Of a stretch of DNA of 53,883 nucleotides, positions 8,401-16,076 are shown in pieces. A program made the translations under genes and the position numbers. The stretch lies in the IMG/VR virus record IMGVR_UViG_3300031951_015240, positions 1 through 53,883 of that record; one strand, 5' to 3'. Position 1 is the stretch's first letter; every line of letters starts with the position of its first letter. The notes under the pieces are model-generated. The model made no database searches, was not told the origin of the DNA, and saw nothing but the letters and a program-made list of their open reading frames with translations. This DNA comes from a virus.

Positions 8401-10739
8401 TCATTAGTAAATGTCCATTTTAATAATGATTCGTTCCATCTAAACTGTACGGGTACCTCATCTCCACGAATTACTCTAATACCAGCAGGATTTGTAGGTG
8501 TACCAACTGTCTCCGATGAAATATCAATAATATTGTCTTGCACACTTAAAGTCGATACACTAAGTGATGCCTGAATTGCATCTATCGTTACATTACCGTT
8601 AATTATTACATTACCGGTAATTGTTCCACCAGAAGATGAGAATTTAGTATTTACGGCACTAAATGCGGAGTTTACATGTATAAACGATGCATTGGCATGT
8701 GTAAATGCCGCATTAACATGAGGTCTAGCAAAGAAGTCTACAGAGTCAGCAGCTAAAGTATTTGCATAAGCAAATGCTGCATTAGAATGTATAAAACTGG
8801 AATTAGCATAATTACCAGCACTATTCGAAGCATCGAAAGCTGCTTGACCTGTTGCCAAATCAATAATACTATTCGCCTTAGCATAAGCAGCAACAGCAAT
8901 AACAGTAGCAAGGTTTGCCTGTGTATAAGAAGAATCTGCTACAGCTAACGTATTATTGGCATTTGTATAAGCAGCATTAGAATGAGCTCTTGCATATAAG
9001 TCAGTTACAGAAAACGTAATTGAATTTGCAGCAGCAAATGCCGCATTCGCATGAGTGTATGCTGAATTAGAATAAGAACCTACTACGTTAGCAACAGAGT
9101 TTGAAGAATTAAAAGCTGCATTAGCTTTATCAAAAGAACTCTGGTTGAACTCTGGACTTAAAGAATTCGCAGCAGCAAACGCTGCATTGGCATAAAGTGA
9201 CGCGGAGTTTGCAACATGACTTGGTGTATTAGCCTGTATAAACGCTGCATTAGCCGTATTATAGGAGGCATTTGCTTGACTAAACGAAGAATTTGTTCTT
9301 GTAAATGCAGAGTTGGTTCTATCAAAAGCTGCACTAACACTAATACCAGCTTGAGTACCTAATGCAAATGATGAATTAGCTTGTGCAAAGGCGGCATTCG
9401 CATATGACTCGGCTGAGTCTGTTGCAAAATTACTATAGTTTGTACCATCGTTTGTAAATGTCCATCTATCTGCAACTTCATTCCATGTTATATGAACATT
9501 TGATGAGGAACCTCTTGCAACTTCTATGCCAGCATTTTGAGTGGGAGCTAAATTGTTAGGTAAATCAGCATTTAATGTGATGATATTGTCGCCAATAAGT
9601 AACTGATTTGTGCCAATATAATTGACATCACCCGATATACTTAAATTACCAACAATCGATACGTTACCATTAATTGTGCCGCCAGTTAAACTTAATTTAG
9701 TATTAGCAGCATTAAATGAAGCGTTGGCGTGTCTATAAGCTAATGTAGTAGAAGTATTTGTAGATACTGAAATATTTTCAGCATTTACTGCAACTCCCTG
9801 AAAACTCTGTATTAACTCACCAAGAGCAACAACAATATTAGCTGTATTTACTGAAGCATCATAAGCTGAATTTGCTGTATCAAACGAAGCATTTACGGAA
9901 GTTGAAACATAACTGACTAAACTGTAGGCTTCATTTGCAGTTTGTCCTGCGTTAGCTCCAGTATTCGCAACAGCAAAAGCCGCATTAGCATGTATATAAC
10001 TTAGTCCAGCCAAATCTAAAGCTATATTTGCAATTGAACTAGGAGTATTAGCAGCTAAAGAACTAGAATTTGCTAAATTAAAAGCCGCATTAGCACGATC
10101 AAATGCAGACTGATTAAAATTGGGACTTAAACTATTGGCTGCATTAAAAGCTGCTTGCGCTAATACATTTGCTGCATTAGCTTTATCAAAGGCAGCAGTT
10201 GCTTGTTCTTGTGATGCTACAGAAATCGCTAAATTGGAAACAGCTGTTACTCTACCCTTGGTGTCAACTGTAATTACAGGAATATTAGTAGAATTACCGT
10301 ATGTACCAGATACACCGGGAACTATAGTACTTAATTCAACTTGAAAATTAACTGTATTACCAAAGGTCGTAAATACATTCGATTGAACATCACCCGAAAG
10401 AACTATTTGAACTGAATTATGGAGTGCGTTTGCTCTATCCGCAATACCATCTAAATTTCCAATAAATCCAGGAGTATCATCTTGTGTTGATATAAAAACA
10501 CTAGTTCTAATATCACCATCTACATTCCGTAAAACTAAAGTTCCGGATGAAGTGTTACTACTTCTCTGATCTATTATGTTAGTGTAATAACTACCACCAA
10601 TAATTTCATACGATCCGGCTTCAGTTCCTATGAATAAATTACCAGAAGGAAATGAATAAGCTAATTCACCACCAAGAAGTGAGTTTGCAGTAGGTACAGT
10701 ATTCGCGGTAGAATACTTGGTTACAATTGCTGTTGACAC
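5469..10739 (-). CDS. Giant repetitive tail-fibre protein, 1756 residues
   Basis: A complete 1756-residue fibre gene starting with GTG at 10739, directly after the TAA of the upstream gene and with a GGAAG ribosome binding site. The N-terminal about 160 residues are non-repetitive and may be the virion-attachment part. The rest is heptad-like AAFxxAN repeats interrupted by five beta-rich domains that begin GGTxxGxV. The first four carry a W-N-E motif followed by W-x-(F/Y)-T; the last is the GFFGHYS domain shared with the left-edge fibre. The centre (about 6500-7560) is a dense array of YANSAYxQANTATTNAATADSKAVTAG units. No chaperone or endosialidase-type C-terminal domain is recognised. Likely role: long tail fibre or spacer fibre that binds the host surface. 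Confidence 0.88.
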   Translation of the reverse strand: MSTAIVTKYSTANTVPTANSLLGGELAYSFPSGNLFIGTEAGSYEIIGGSYYTNIIDQRSSNTSSGTLVLRNVDGDIRTSVFISTQDDTPGFIGNLDGIADRANALHNSVQIVLSGDVQSNVFTTFGNTVNFQVELSTIVPGVSGTYGNSTNIPVITVDTKGRVTAVSNLAISVASQEQATAAFDKANAANVLAQAAFNAANSLSPNFNQSAFDRANAAFNLANSSSLAANTPSSIANIALDLAGLSYIHANAAFAVANTGANAGQTANEAYSLVSYVSTSVNASFDTANSAYDASVNTANIVVALGELIQSFQGVAVNAENISVSTNTSTTLAYRHANASFNAANTKLSLTGGTINGNVSIVGNLSISGDVNYIGTNQLLIGDNIITLNADLPNNLAPTQNAGIEVARGSSSNVHITWNEVADRWTFTNDGTNYSNFATDSAESYANAAFAQANSSFALGTQAGISVSAAFDRTNSAFTRTNSSFSQANASYNTANAAFIQANTPSHVANSASLYANAAFAAANSLSPEFNQSSFDKANAAFNSSNSVANVVGSYSNSAYTHANAAFAAANSITFSVTDLYARAHSNAAYTNANNTLAVADSSYTQANLATVIAVAAYAKANSIIDLATGQAAFDASNSAGNYANSSFIHSNAAFAYANTLAADSVDFFARPHVNAAFTHANASFIHVNSAFSAVNTKFSSSGGTITGNVIINGNVTIDAIQASLSVSTLSVQDNIIDISSETVGTPTNPAGIRVIRGDEVPVQFRWNESLLKWTFTNDGFTYSNVGSSTAEEYANSAFLKSNSSYESQNTTGIYANLAFTHANSAYESQNVTGIYANSAYSLANTKFSSSGGTVSGDIVVTGNLTIVGETVYANTQTVLIKDNIITLNAATNLLSPAIFNAGIEVNRGSLSNVALIWNETVDNWQYTVDGTTYTNLSSASAESYANAAFAAQNTTAIYANSSFSAANTADDKAVTSGSYANSAFVAANSSGAYANAAFNSSNIAFSVGATSGAYANAAFALANTLSISAVDTYARPHVNAAFTHANASFNLANTANDTSLSGSNYANSAFSAANTSDSKAVTSGSYANGAYTQANTATTNAATADGKAVTAGDYANGAYSAANTSDSKAVTAGSYANGAYDKANTADTKAVTSGVYANSAFTVANTADVKAVTSGSYANSAYEQANTSNTNAATADSKAVTAGNYANAAFGSANTSDSKAVTAGNYANSAYGQANTATTNAATADGKAVTSGSYANSAFDTANTADGKAVTSGNYANSAYGQANTATTNASTADSKAVTAGDYANSAYSQANTSDSKAVSAGSYANGAYTQANTATTNAATADDKAISAGLYANSAFTAANTADSKASSAGSYANGAYTQANTATTNAATADSKATSAGLYANSAFGAANTKFSSSGGTVSGDVIITGNVTIQGNTAEFSVPHFIVQDGIIEVNVEQIGNNPVENAGLRAMRGDLNPTLILWNETNDSWSFTNDGLNYSNIASQSAESYANAAFSSANTANSNAISAGSYANSAYALANTISSGAIDNYARPHVNAAFTHANSSFDAANTADSKAVTAGSYANSAFGVANTKLSTSGGTISGDLSVTGNLTVLGNATSIAVSSIKIDDSLIQLAANNESSDTIDIGFFGHYSPDAGVSKKHTGLFRDANDGRYYLFYNYEDPSFETLSPNNVIDVANSTFRVANLTANVITDVISIRGYDPINYTNTVYTHANASYSAANTAISDALAFAIALG
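5561..5946 (-). repeat. Fibre module duplicated at 371-753
   Basis: Partner copy of the 371-753 module. It encodes the C-terminal GFFGHYS-containing domain of the 1756-residue fibre and differs from its partner by scattered substitutions and one codon. Confidence 0.85.
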
Positions 10740-10940
10740 TTAGAAGCTTCCGCCGTTAATTACAGGAATTTCTTTCATAACATACTTATTGGATCCAGAT
10801 TCATAAGTCAAAACGAATCCTTCTTCCACACCCTGAGTTTCAACATTATTCAATTGTGATAGAGCTAAATTTGCAGTTCTGGCCACGGTAACCGAAGATA
10901 TAGTTGTTTTTTGTGGTTTTACGTTTACATTTATTGGCAT
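10740..10940 (-). CDS. Small virion protein, 66 residues
   Basis: A 66-residue protein (MPINVNVKPQ..., ending INGGSF). It abuts the fibre gene downstream (TAA at 10740-10742, GTG at 10739) and starts three bases after the upstream stop. It has no transmembrane segment and ends in a short beta-like stretch with a Gly-Gly-Ser-Phe tail. Small proteins of this kind sit immediately before tail-fibre genes in marine T4-like phages. A structural or fibre-connector role is inferred from position only. Confidence 0.65.
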   Translation of the reverse strand: MPINVNVKPQKTTISSVTVARTANLALSQLNNVETQGVEEGFVLTYESGSNKYVMKEIPVINGGSF

Positions 10941-10943
10941 TTT

Positions 10944-11276
10944 TTATCTCGTAACGTTAGGAAGGACAGTAATTATACCTTCAAAAATTCTTGTGATTTC
11001 ACCTGCGCCATCATCTATTTCTACATCATAAACGTATCGTCCCGGAGTTAAATTTGCAGTATTTGCTGCTGACATGATCATAGTGATTTCTCCAATGTTA
11101 GGAGTGGTCACTTGAACATTAAAATCGTATTTTGTTGAGGAGTAGTAAGATTTTCTCATCTGGGACCTGGCAATATATCCATACAGGTTTTGGCCTGCGC
11201 CGGTACCATCATTTACAGTAATTACGGTGTTAAAAGTCGCACCCTGGTCTATGGTAAGTTCTACAAATTCAGCCAC
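10944..11276 (-). CDS. Small beta-rich tail protein, 110 residues
   Basis: A 110-residue protein starting at GTG (11276); an ATG two bases upstream is out of frame, and GGGAG lies at ribosome-binding distance. The sequence runs LTIDQGATF, IARSQMRKSYYS, then a C-terminal AANTANLTPGRYVYDVEI strand pattern. This looks like the Ig-like or baseplate-upper-protein-like small structural proteins found next to tail fibres in T4-like marine phages. It is likely a virion connector or decoration protein. The family match is from memory of the pattern, not from a search. Confidence 0.7.
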   Translation of the reverse strand: MAEFVELTIDQGATFNTVITVNDGTGAGQNLYGYIARSQMRKSYYSSTKYDFNVQVTTPNIGEITMIMSAANTANLTPGRYVYDVEIDDGAGEITRIFEGIITVLPNVTR

Positions 11277-11324
11277 ATTAAACTCCCTTTGTTAATGTGG
11301 TATTTAGTCAAACTGACATCTTTA

Positions 11325-11639
11325 CTATACCGAAAAGCTACTTCCACAGCCACAGGTCGTCTGTGCATTAGGGTTTTCTATAGTAAAAGTGTGTCCCATA
11401 ATATCTTCTTTGAAATTCAAAGTTGCGGTTTCCAAATATTGCATACTGAAAGAGTCTACAAGAATTGAAAAACCATCTAAAGGAATTTCAAAATCATCTT
11501 CGGAAACAGATTCTTCAAAATCAAAACCATATTTAAAACCAGAACATCCACCACCCTCAACATAGACCCTCAAGTATTTGTTTTCATCGTCTAAATATTG
11601 TTTGATTTCATTTACAGCAGATTCAGTTATATTAAGCAT
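11325..11639 (-). CDS. erpA: ErpA/IscA-type iron-sulfur carrier protein
   Basis: A-type Fe-S carrier of the HesB/IscA/ErpA family, 104 residues, which is the normal length. The three cluster-binding cysteines are present: C32 in GGGCSGF and C96 and C98 in the C-terminal TTCGCG. I chose ATG 11639 because AGGAG (11647-11651) precedes it; a longer in-frame start would add 12 residues without a better site. In cells these proteins receive Fe-S clusters from the scaffold and pass them to target enzymes. This phage encodes eight radical SAM enzymes and two cysteine-bearing U32-like proteins close by, so helping to mature them is a natural guess. A-type carriers also occur in other marine phages, so the link is not exclusive. 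Confidence 0.9.
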   Translation of the reverse strand: MLNITESAVNEIKQYLDDENKYLRVYVEGGGCSGFKYGFDFEESVSEDDFEIPLDGFSILVDSFSMQYLETATLNFKEDIMGHTFTIENPNAQTTCGCGSSFSV

Positions 11640-11655
11640 TAATTTTCTCCTACTA

Positions 11656-11663
11656 TATTTATT
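11656..11663 (-). promoter_or_regulatory. Weak late-promoter-like box (AATAAATA)
   Basis: Minus-strand AATAAATA is one base from the T4 late consensus and lies 16 bases upstream of the erpA ATG. A start site at the usual distance would fall inside the AGGAG ribosome binding site, which weakens the call. Confidence 0.25.
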
Positions 11664-11667
11664 TGAT

Positions 11668-12222
11668 ATGGACAAACCAGTTTTAATGATACATAAAATA
11701 GAAAAAAACTTAATAGTTCCAAAATTAAAAGATTTTGTTCTAACTTTTGATGATGGACTTTACAACCACTTCTATTATTACCCAAAAATTGAAAAAATAG
11801 AAACAGAAAAAATATTTTTTGTATCAACAAACATTATTTGTAAAGGAAAACAATCTAAAAAATTCATAAGTTCCGAAAATTGCCATAAAAAAGCATTCGA
11901 AGGAAATTATGAAGATTTTATGAATGTGGACCAGATAAGTTATTTATCTACTAGAAAAAACGTTATTATAGGAGGACATTCACATTTTCACAAAAATTTG
12001 AATTTTTTCAGCAGCCTGAAAGATAAAATAGACCATATAAAAATGGACACCGAATTAATGTTGGAATGGTTCAATAAAAACTTAAATATTTTTCCGGTTA
12101 AGTTTTGTTTCCCATATAATAACGATTTAAATGGATTATATCAAACCGTCTTAAAGTCTTACGGTATTAATGAATTTTATGGTAGAGAGAGGGTTTCTAT
12201 TGAAGGTTATATATCATCTTAA
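11668..12222 (+). CDS. Polysaccharide deacetylase-like protein (NodB fold)
   Basis: The only credible plus-strand gene in the window. From ATG 11668 it encodes 184 residues. The motif LTFDDG (residues 25-30) is the classic NodB-domain metal and catalytic motif, and GGHSHFHKN later supplies the metal-binding His pair. These enzymes remove acetyl groups from sugars such as GlcNAc in surface glycans. Length fits a minimal NodB domain without signal peptide or transmembrane segment, so it would act in the cytoplasm or on a precursor. An upstream in-frame start at 11578 would overlap erpA and is unlikely. No clear ribosome binding site is seen. The 3' end overlaps the PIG-L gene tail to tail by 26 bases. 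Confidence 0.8.
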   Translation: MDKPVLMIHKIEKNLIVPKLKDFVLTFDDGLYNHFYYYPKIEKIETEKIFFVSTNIICKGKQSKKFISSENCHKKAFEGNYEDFMNVDQISYLSTRKNVIIGGHSHFHKNLNFFSSLKDKIDHIKMDTELMLEWFNKNLNIFPVKFCFPYNNDLNGLYQTVLKSYGINEFYGRERVSIEGYISS

Positions 12223-12841
12223 ATGATTCTGCGTGATTATATCCAACTTGTTTACCTCTTTGTTCCGATAGAACTATCATACTTTTTTCTGATCTAGCAT
12301 CAGGATAAGAATACGTTTCCGTATCATATAGTGACAATACGAATTTCTTTTTATGCATATAATACTCAACATTCACAAAATAATTTGGTATAAAAATAGG
12401 CTCTATTTGACCCATAGACCATTCGGTTGAAGCTGGTATCTCGCACATATAGAGTTGTTTTACCGAAGAATTTGGTTTAGGTCTACAGGCAACCATAACA
12501 GATTCGGAAACTATTCTATGATCTCTATGTATGTCCGATATATTATTCGTAAAGACTATCTCTGGCTGTATTTCGTTGATAACCAATTCAACATCACTCA
12601 AACACTTTTCTAAAGTTAAAGTGCAATCGGAGTTATTAAAAACTATAGGTTTCGCACCAAAATAATCACAAACTTTATAAAAAGAATTCAATCTTTTGGA
12701 TTCAACATGTTCGTTACCTGGACGATTTCCTTTGCATAAAGATACAATTGTAACTTCATTATCTTCACACAATTTTGATATTGTTCCGGCTGGCCCAAAA
12801 GACTCATCGTCTAAATGTGCAAATATAAAAACTATTTTCAT
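12197..12841 (-). CDS. PIG-L/LmbE family deacetylase
   Basis: A 214-residue protein with the PIG-L zinc motif AHLDDE at residues 8-13 and a later HRDH motif, both expected for zinc binding in GlcNAc-PI de-N-acetylase-like enzymes (PIG-L, MshB, BshB). It probably deacetylates an N-acetyl sugar or conjugate in the cytosol. It is the last gene of the long minus-strand run and overlaps the epimerase before it by ATGA. Lying next to a second, unrelated deacetylase on the other strand, it strengthens the reading that this end of the cluster edits amino sugars. The substrate cannot be told from sequence. Confidence 0.85.
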   Translation of the reverse strand: MKIVFIFAHLDDESFGPAGTISKLCEDNEVTIVSLCKGNRPGNEHVESKRLNSFYKVCDYFGAKPIVFNNSDCTLTLEKCLSDVELVINEIQPEIVFTNNISDIHRDHRIVSESVMVACRPKPNSSVKQLYMCEIPASTEWSMGQIEPIFIPNYFVNVEYYMHKKKFVLSLYDTETYSYPDARSEKSMIVLSEQRGKQVGYNHAESFKMIYNLQ

Positions 12842-13761
12842 AACATATCTTTTATGATATCATCCAAATTTTTCTTTGGTCTGAAATTTGTTTTTTCTCT
12901 GAGTTTGGTTATATCGGGAATTCTTTTTTGTATATCACCGTGGTTTTTACTAAAAACTTTTTCATAAGGAATGTGAACAATTTTACTACTAGATCCACTT
13001 ATTTTAATAACTTTTTTGGCAAGTTTGTTTATGGTAATCGGTTCATCATTTCCAACATTAAAAAGTTCATTTTTAAAATTGGTACATTTTATTATAGCAT
13101 CTGTCGCATCATCAATATGAAAAAAACACCTTATCTGTTCACCAGTTCCATAAACAATTAAATCTTCATTTCGTTTTGCAGCTTCTATAAATTTAGGTAA
13201 AACCATACCGTAATCTGATAGTTGTCCAGGTCCAACTATATTGAAAAATCTTAAAATAGTATACGGCACACCACTAGCATTTAATAAAAATTCTGCCATC
13301 AATTTACTTGTTGCATATCCCCATCTTAACTTATTGCTAGGTCCTATGTTACTACAATCTTCTTCGTTGAAGGGTCCATTTCCGTAAATTTCACTGGTAC
13401 TGGAAAATATTACATGCCTCTTGGATTCTTTAAATAATGGTATTAATTTATTAGTTAAAGAATTGTTATTGAAAAGAGTGCCTGATGGATCCTTATCAAT
13501 ATGTTCGACACCAACACTGCCCGCAAAATGAAAAATTCTATTGTGATCTCTCATATGTTTGAGTAGTTCTTTATCTTCCATTTTGGAAATGTCACCTTCA
13601 ACAAATTTAAATAAATTTTTGTATTCAGAAAAGTTATCTAAATTTATTTTACTGGTAGATAAATTATCTATTATAGTAACTCTTTGTTGTCTAGTTTTTA
13701 AAAGTTTATGTGTTAAGTGCTGTCCTATAAAACCAGCTCCACCTAATATCAAATTATTCAT
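12838..13761 (-). CDS. NAD-dependent sugar epimerase/dehydratase (extended SDR)
   Basis: Extended short-chain dehydrogenase, about 307 residues from ATG 13761. This start overlaps the upstream stop as ATGA, better than a longer in-frame start at 13788. The N-terminal nucleotide-binding motif is GGAGFIG, followed by the acid IIDN at the end of strand 2. IFSSTSEIYG contains the catalytic Ser/Thr region, and GYATSK is the YxxxK motif. Length and motifs match nucleotide-sugar epimerases, dehydratases or decarboxylases (GalE, RmlB or UDP-glucuronate type). It would act on an NDP-sugar in the cytosol. The exact reaction is not determined. Confidence 0.85.
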   Translation of the reverse strand: MNNLILGGAGFIGQHLTHKLLKTRQQRVTIIDNLSTSKINLDNFSEYKNLFKFVEGDISKMEDKELLKHMRDHNRIFHFAGSVGVEHIDKDPSGTLFNNNSLTNKLIPLFKESKRHVIFSSTSEIYGNGPFNEEDCSNIGPSNKLRWGYATSKLMAEFLLNASGVPYTILRFFNIVGPGQLSDYGMVLPKFIEAAKRNEDLIVYGTGEQIRCFFHIDDATDAIIKCTNFKNELFNVGNDEPITINKLAKKVIKISGSSSKIVHIPYEKVFSKNHGDIQKRIPDITKLREKTNFRPKKNLDDIIKDML

Positions 13762-15023
13762 ATGTAATTTTCTTCGTTTAATATCCACTCATGAAAAGGT
13801 TTACCTTTATGTATTTCAATTAATTCTTTACTATCCATGGGTTCAGTAGGCCTAGGTACTTCGGAGAGAAAACCACTTTTTATTGTGTCCCATCCAGAAT
13901 TAGGAAATATATTAACTGTGCGTTTTTTGGTATTTACTTTTTTATAAAAGTTCCAATATTCATTGTCTCTTTTAGAATATTTGTAGTGTTCGACTATAAA
14001 ATCTGTAATAGTATCGAATTCTTCATTAATAAAAAAATTATATTCAGTTTCAGTAATTTTCTTATCTATATAATCACACAATTTTCTAAGAGCACTAGTT
14101 ACCAAATATAAACCTGTAGATTCCAACGGTTCAATAAAAGATGAGGCAAGACCCATAGCTACAATATTGTTTTTTAAATGTATTTTATTTCTACCAGTTA
14201 CCATCTTTAACGATTTTATACTCGAAGGTTCAACTTTTATATTAAACTTTTTTTCCAAATAATTAATATATTCTTCTTTAACATCAAATTTTCCGTCATG
14301 TACATAACCGCAAGCCAATTCATTCCTTAAAGGAATATTAAAACACCAACCATAATTCATTGCTTCTGCAACGGTATAAGGAACACATTGTTTTTCCCTA
14401 TCTGTGTAAGTATGTCTAAAAAGAAAAACTTGATTATTTGGTATTTTATCCGAAATGTTTTTAAAATTATTTGGAATATAACTAACAGTTCTTTCAAATC
14501 CAGTGCAATCTATTATTAAATCATAACAGTCTTTTATATCATTCAATGTCACCTTTTCTCTAATAACAGTTAAATTAGAATATTTCTTTTTATAGTTGTC
14601 TAGATATTCCAATAGTTCGGTAACCCTAAAATGCGTAGAAATGTTTTGGTAATCAAATATTCTTTTTGGTATTTTATTAGTTTTCATTATTCTATCTTGA
14701 CTGGACGAGTTGTGTCTAGGATTAGCAGATTCGAAACCAAAAGGAAAAGTAAAATCTTCTCCTGGTTTATTCCATCCTTTCAGATAGACTCCAAATTTTA
14801 GTGTTCCATTACAATGTTTTAATATATCCTGATGTTTAACTCCAAAATTTTGTAAAAATTTACTAACATCTGGTATAATAGCTTCTCCAACACCGATTGG
14901 TTGATTTTCTTTCGGATAAATCCAAGTAATTTTTTTATTAGGATAAGTTTCACACAAATGAAAAACGGTTAAATAACCTGTAGTGCCTGCACCAATAACT
15001 GTAATATTTTCTATATTATTCAT
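13758..15023 (-). CDS. Flavin-dependent halogenase homologue, variant motif
   Basis: A 421-residue member of the tryptophan-halogenase family. FAD-binding GxGxxG is GAGTTG at 11-16. K76 aligns with the catalytic lysine (PrnA K79) and E301 in EPLESTGL with the active-site Glu. The halogenase signature GWxWxIP is altered to GWCFNIP at 225-231, with the second Trp replaced by Phe. It is clearly a paralogue of the halogenase at 16045-17388. It may be a halogenase with relaxed chemistry or a related FAD monooxygenase. A flavin reductase would have to come from the host. Its start overlaps the preceding SDR gene by 8 bases. Confidence 0.85.
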   Translation of the reverse strand: MNNIENITVIGAGTTGYLTVFHLCETYPNKKITWIYPKENQPIGVGEAIIPDVSKFLQNFGVKHQDILKHCNGTLKFGVYLKGWNKPGEDFTFPFGFESANPRHNSSSQDRIMKTNKIPKRIFDYQNISTHFRVTELLEYLDNYKKKYSNLTVIREKVTLNDIKDCYDLIIDCTGFERTVSYIPNNFKNISDKIPNNQVFLFRHTYTDREKQCVPYTVAEAMNYGWCFNIPLRNELACGYVHDGKFDVKEEYINYLEKKFNIKVEPSSIKSLKMVTGRNKIHLKNNIVAMGLASSFIEPLESTGLYLVTSALRKLCDYIDKKITETEYNFFINEEFDTITDFIVEHYKYSKRDNEYWNFYKKVNTKKRTVNIFPNSGWDTIKSGFLSEVPRPTEPMDSKELIEIHKGKPFHEWILNEENYI

Positions 15024-15612
15024 GTTTTATCAAATTTCTTTTTCCCGAAGTAAATTGTTCGTATATTTCACCCAAAGTAATATATTCAATTTTAATTTCT
15101 GAAAGATTAATTAAAGCTTCAACGACATCATCAACATGAGATATCGGCCAAATCTGTGAGGAGTTTGTGGGTTTGTAAGCAGTACCTAAAACACACCTTT
15201 TAATAAAGGAATCGGTACTGGCGTCTTGACCATAAACGGAAGGTATTCTATAATTTATATAATTAATTTTAGAATGCGACAAATATATTTCCATACATCT
15301 TTTAGCAACATTATATCCACCTTGCTTACTTTCATTAATATCAGCAGCGCCAAAAGAACTAGCATTTACAAATAAAGCATCACTACATATATTCATTGCT
15401 TTGCGAGTTAAATCTAATATAGCATCCATAACACTAATAGTATTATTTGTAATGTGATATGTAGTTGCAGGACAAGCCAAATGATATATCCTATCACACT
15501 TAACTGGTGTAAAATTTTTGTCTATTAAAATTGGATTATAGCCTTGGCGTTTAAATTCTTCGACCAAATTTCTACCAATAAATCCCGTGTGTCCAGTTAC
15601 CGCAATTTCCAT
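15016..15612 (-). CDS. Short NAD-dependent epimerase/reductase (SDR)
   Basis: About 198 residues from ATG 15612; a longer start at 15627 would place five residues before MEIAVTGHTG and is less likely. The dinucleotide motif is TGHTGFIG and YNVAK provides YxxxK; NASSFGA carries the catalytic Ser. It is shorter than the usual 300-residue extended SDR, lacking much of the C-terminal substrate domain. RmlD-like reductases or trimmed epimerases are possible. It overlaps the transketolase fragment by 16 bases and the halogenase paralogue by 8, so it is translationally linked to both. Confidence 0.75.
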   Translation of the reverse strand: MEIAVTGHTGFIGRNLVEEFKRQGYNPILIDKNFTPVKCDRIYHLACPATTYHITNNTISVMDAILDLTRKAMNICSDALFVNASSFGAADINESKQGGYNVAKRCMEIYLSHSKINYINYRIPSVYGQDASTDSFIKRCVLGTAYKPTNSSQIWPISHVDDVVEALINLSEIKIEYITLGEIYEQFTSGKRNLIKHE

Positions 15613-16076
15613 GGTGCACCATCCCAACCCAATCGAATAAAACGAACTCCGTTCTGTTGTAGTCCTTCTTTTACTGTACGTATAAAACCACTACAATCGT
15701 CGGGAGTATATAACGGAATGTCTAAAGCATTCATCAATAAATGATCATCATATACGAGATGTCCTCTACCGCAGTATGAATAACACCCATTATAACCAGC
15801 ATTTACAAATATAATCGAACCAAAATTTTCTGCCCAATCTTTAATATTGAGTTTGATTTGAGAGTAAGCTCTATAAATTACAAATCCAGCAACACCATAT
15901 ACTATCACTTTTTTACCTTGACTGGCAAGACCAGCTGCAATATTAACCATATTTGGTTCTTGTATACCGCAATTAATTACATTGCCTTTTGTGGGGAAAC
16001 CCCACATATCTCCATGTAATAGATAAATGTCGGGATGTTTTAATTTACTTAGATATTGATGTAGAGTTTTTCTCAT
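15597..16076 (-). CDS. Transketolase-like pyrimidine (PYR) domain subunit
   Basis: A 159-residue protein matching the pyrimidine-binding domain of transketolase/DXS-type enzymes. It has CGIQEPNMVNIAAGLA with the Glu (E40) that activates thiamine diphosphate, then a GHLVYDDHLLM segment typical of the family, and ends before the usual C-terminal domain (half enzymes are usually about 310 residues). It should pair with the PP-domain subunit at 17319-18002. The halogenase gene lies between the two. Such split, short transketolases occur in sugar and secondary-metabolite clusters, where they transfer two-carbon units. The substrate is unknown. Confidence 0.75.
   Translation of the reverse strand: MRKTLHQYLSKLKHPDIYLLHGDMWGFPTKGNVINCGIQEPNMVNIAAGLASQGKKVIVYGVAGFVIYRAYSQIKLNIKDWAENFGSIIFVNAGYNGCYSYCGRGHLVYDDHLLMNALDIPLYTPDDCSGFIRTVKEGLQQNGVRFIRLGWDGAPWKLR

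Noticed and set aside
11578-11667. N-terminal extension of the polysaccharide deacetylase
   Set aside because: These codons overlap erpA in antisense and add a segment that does not belong to a NodB domain; ATG 11668 gives a natural start.
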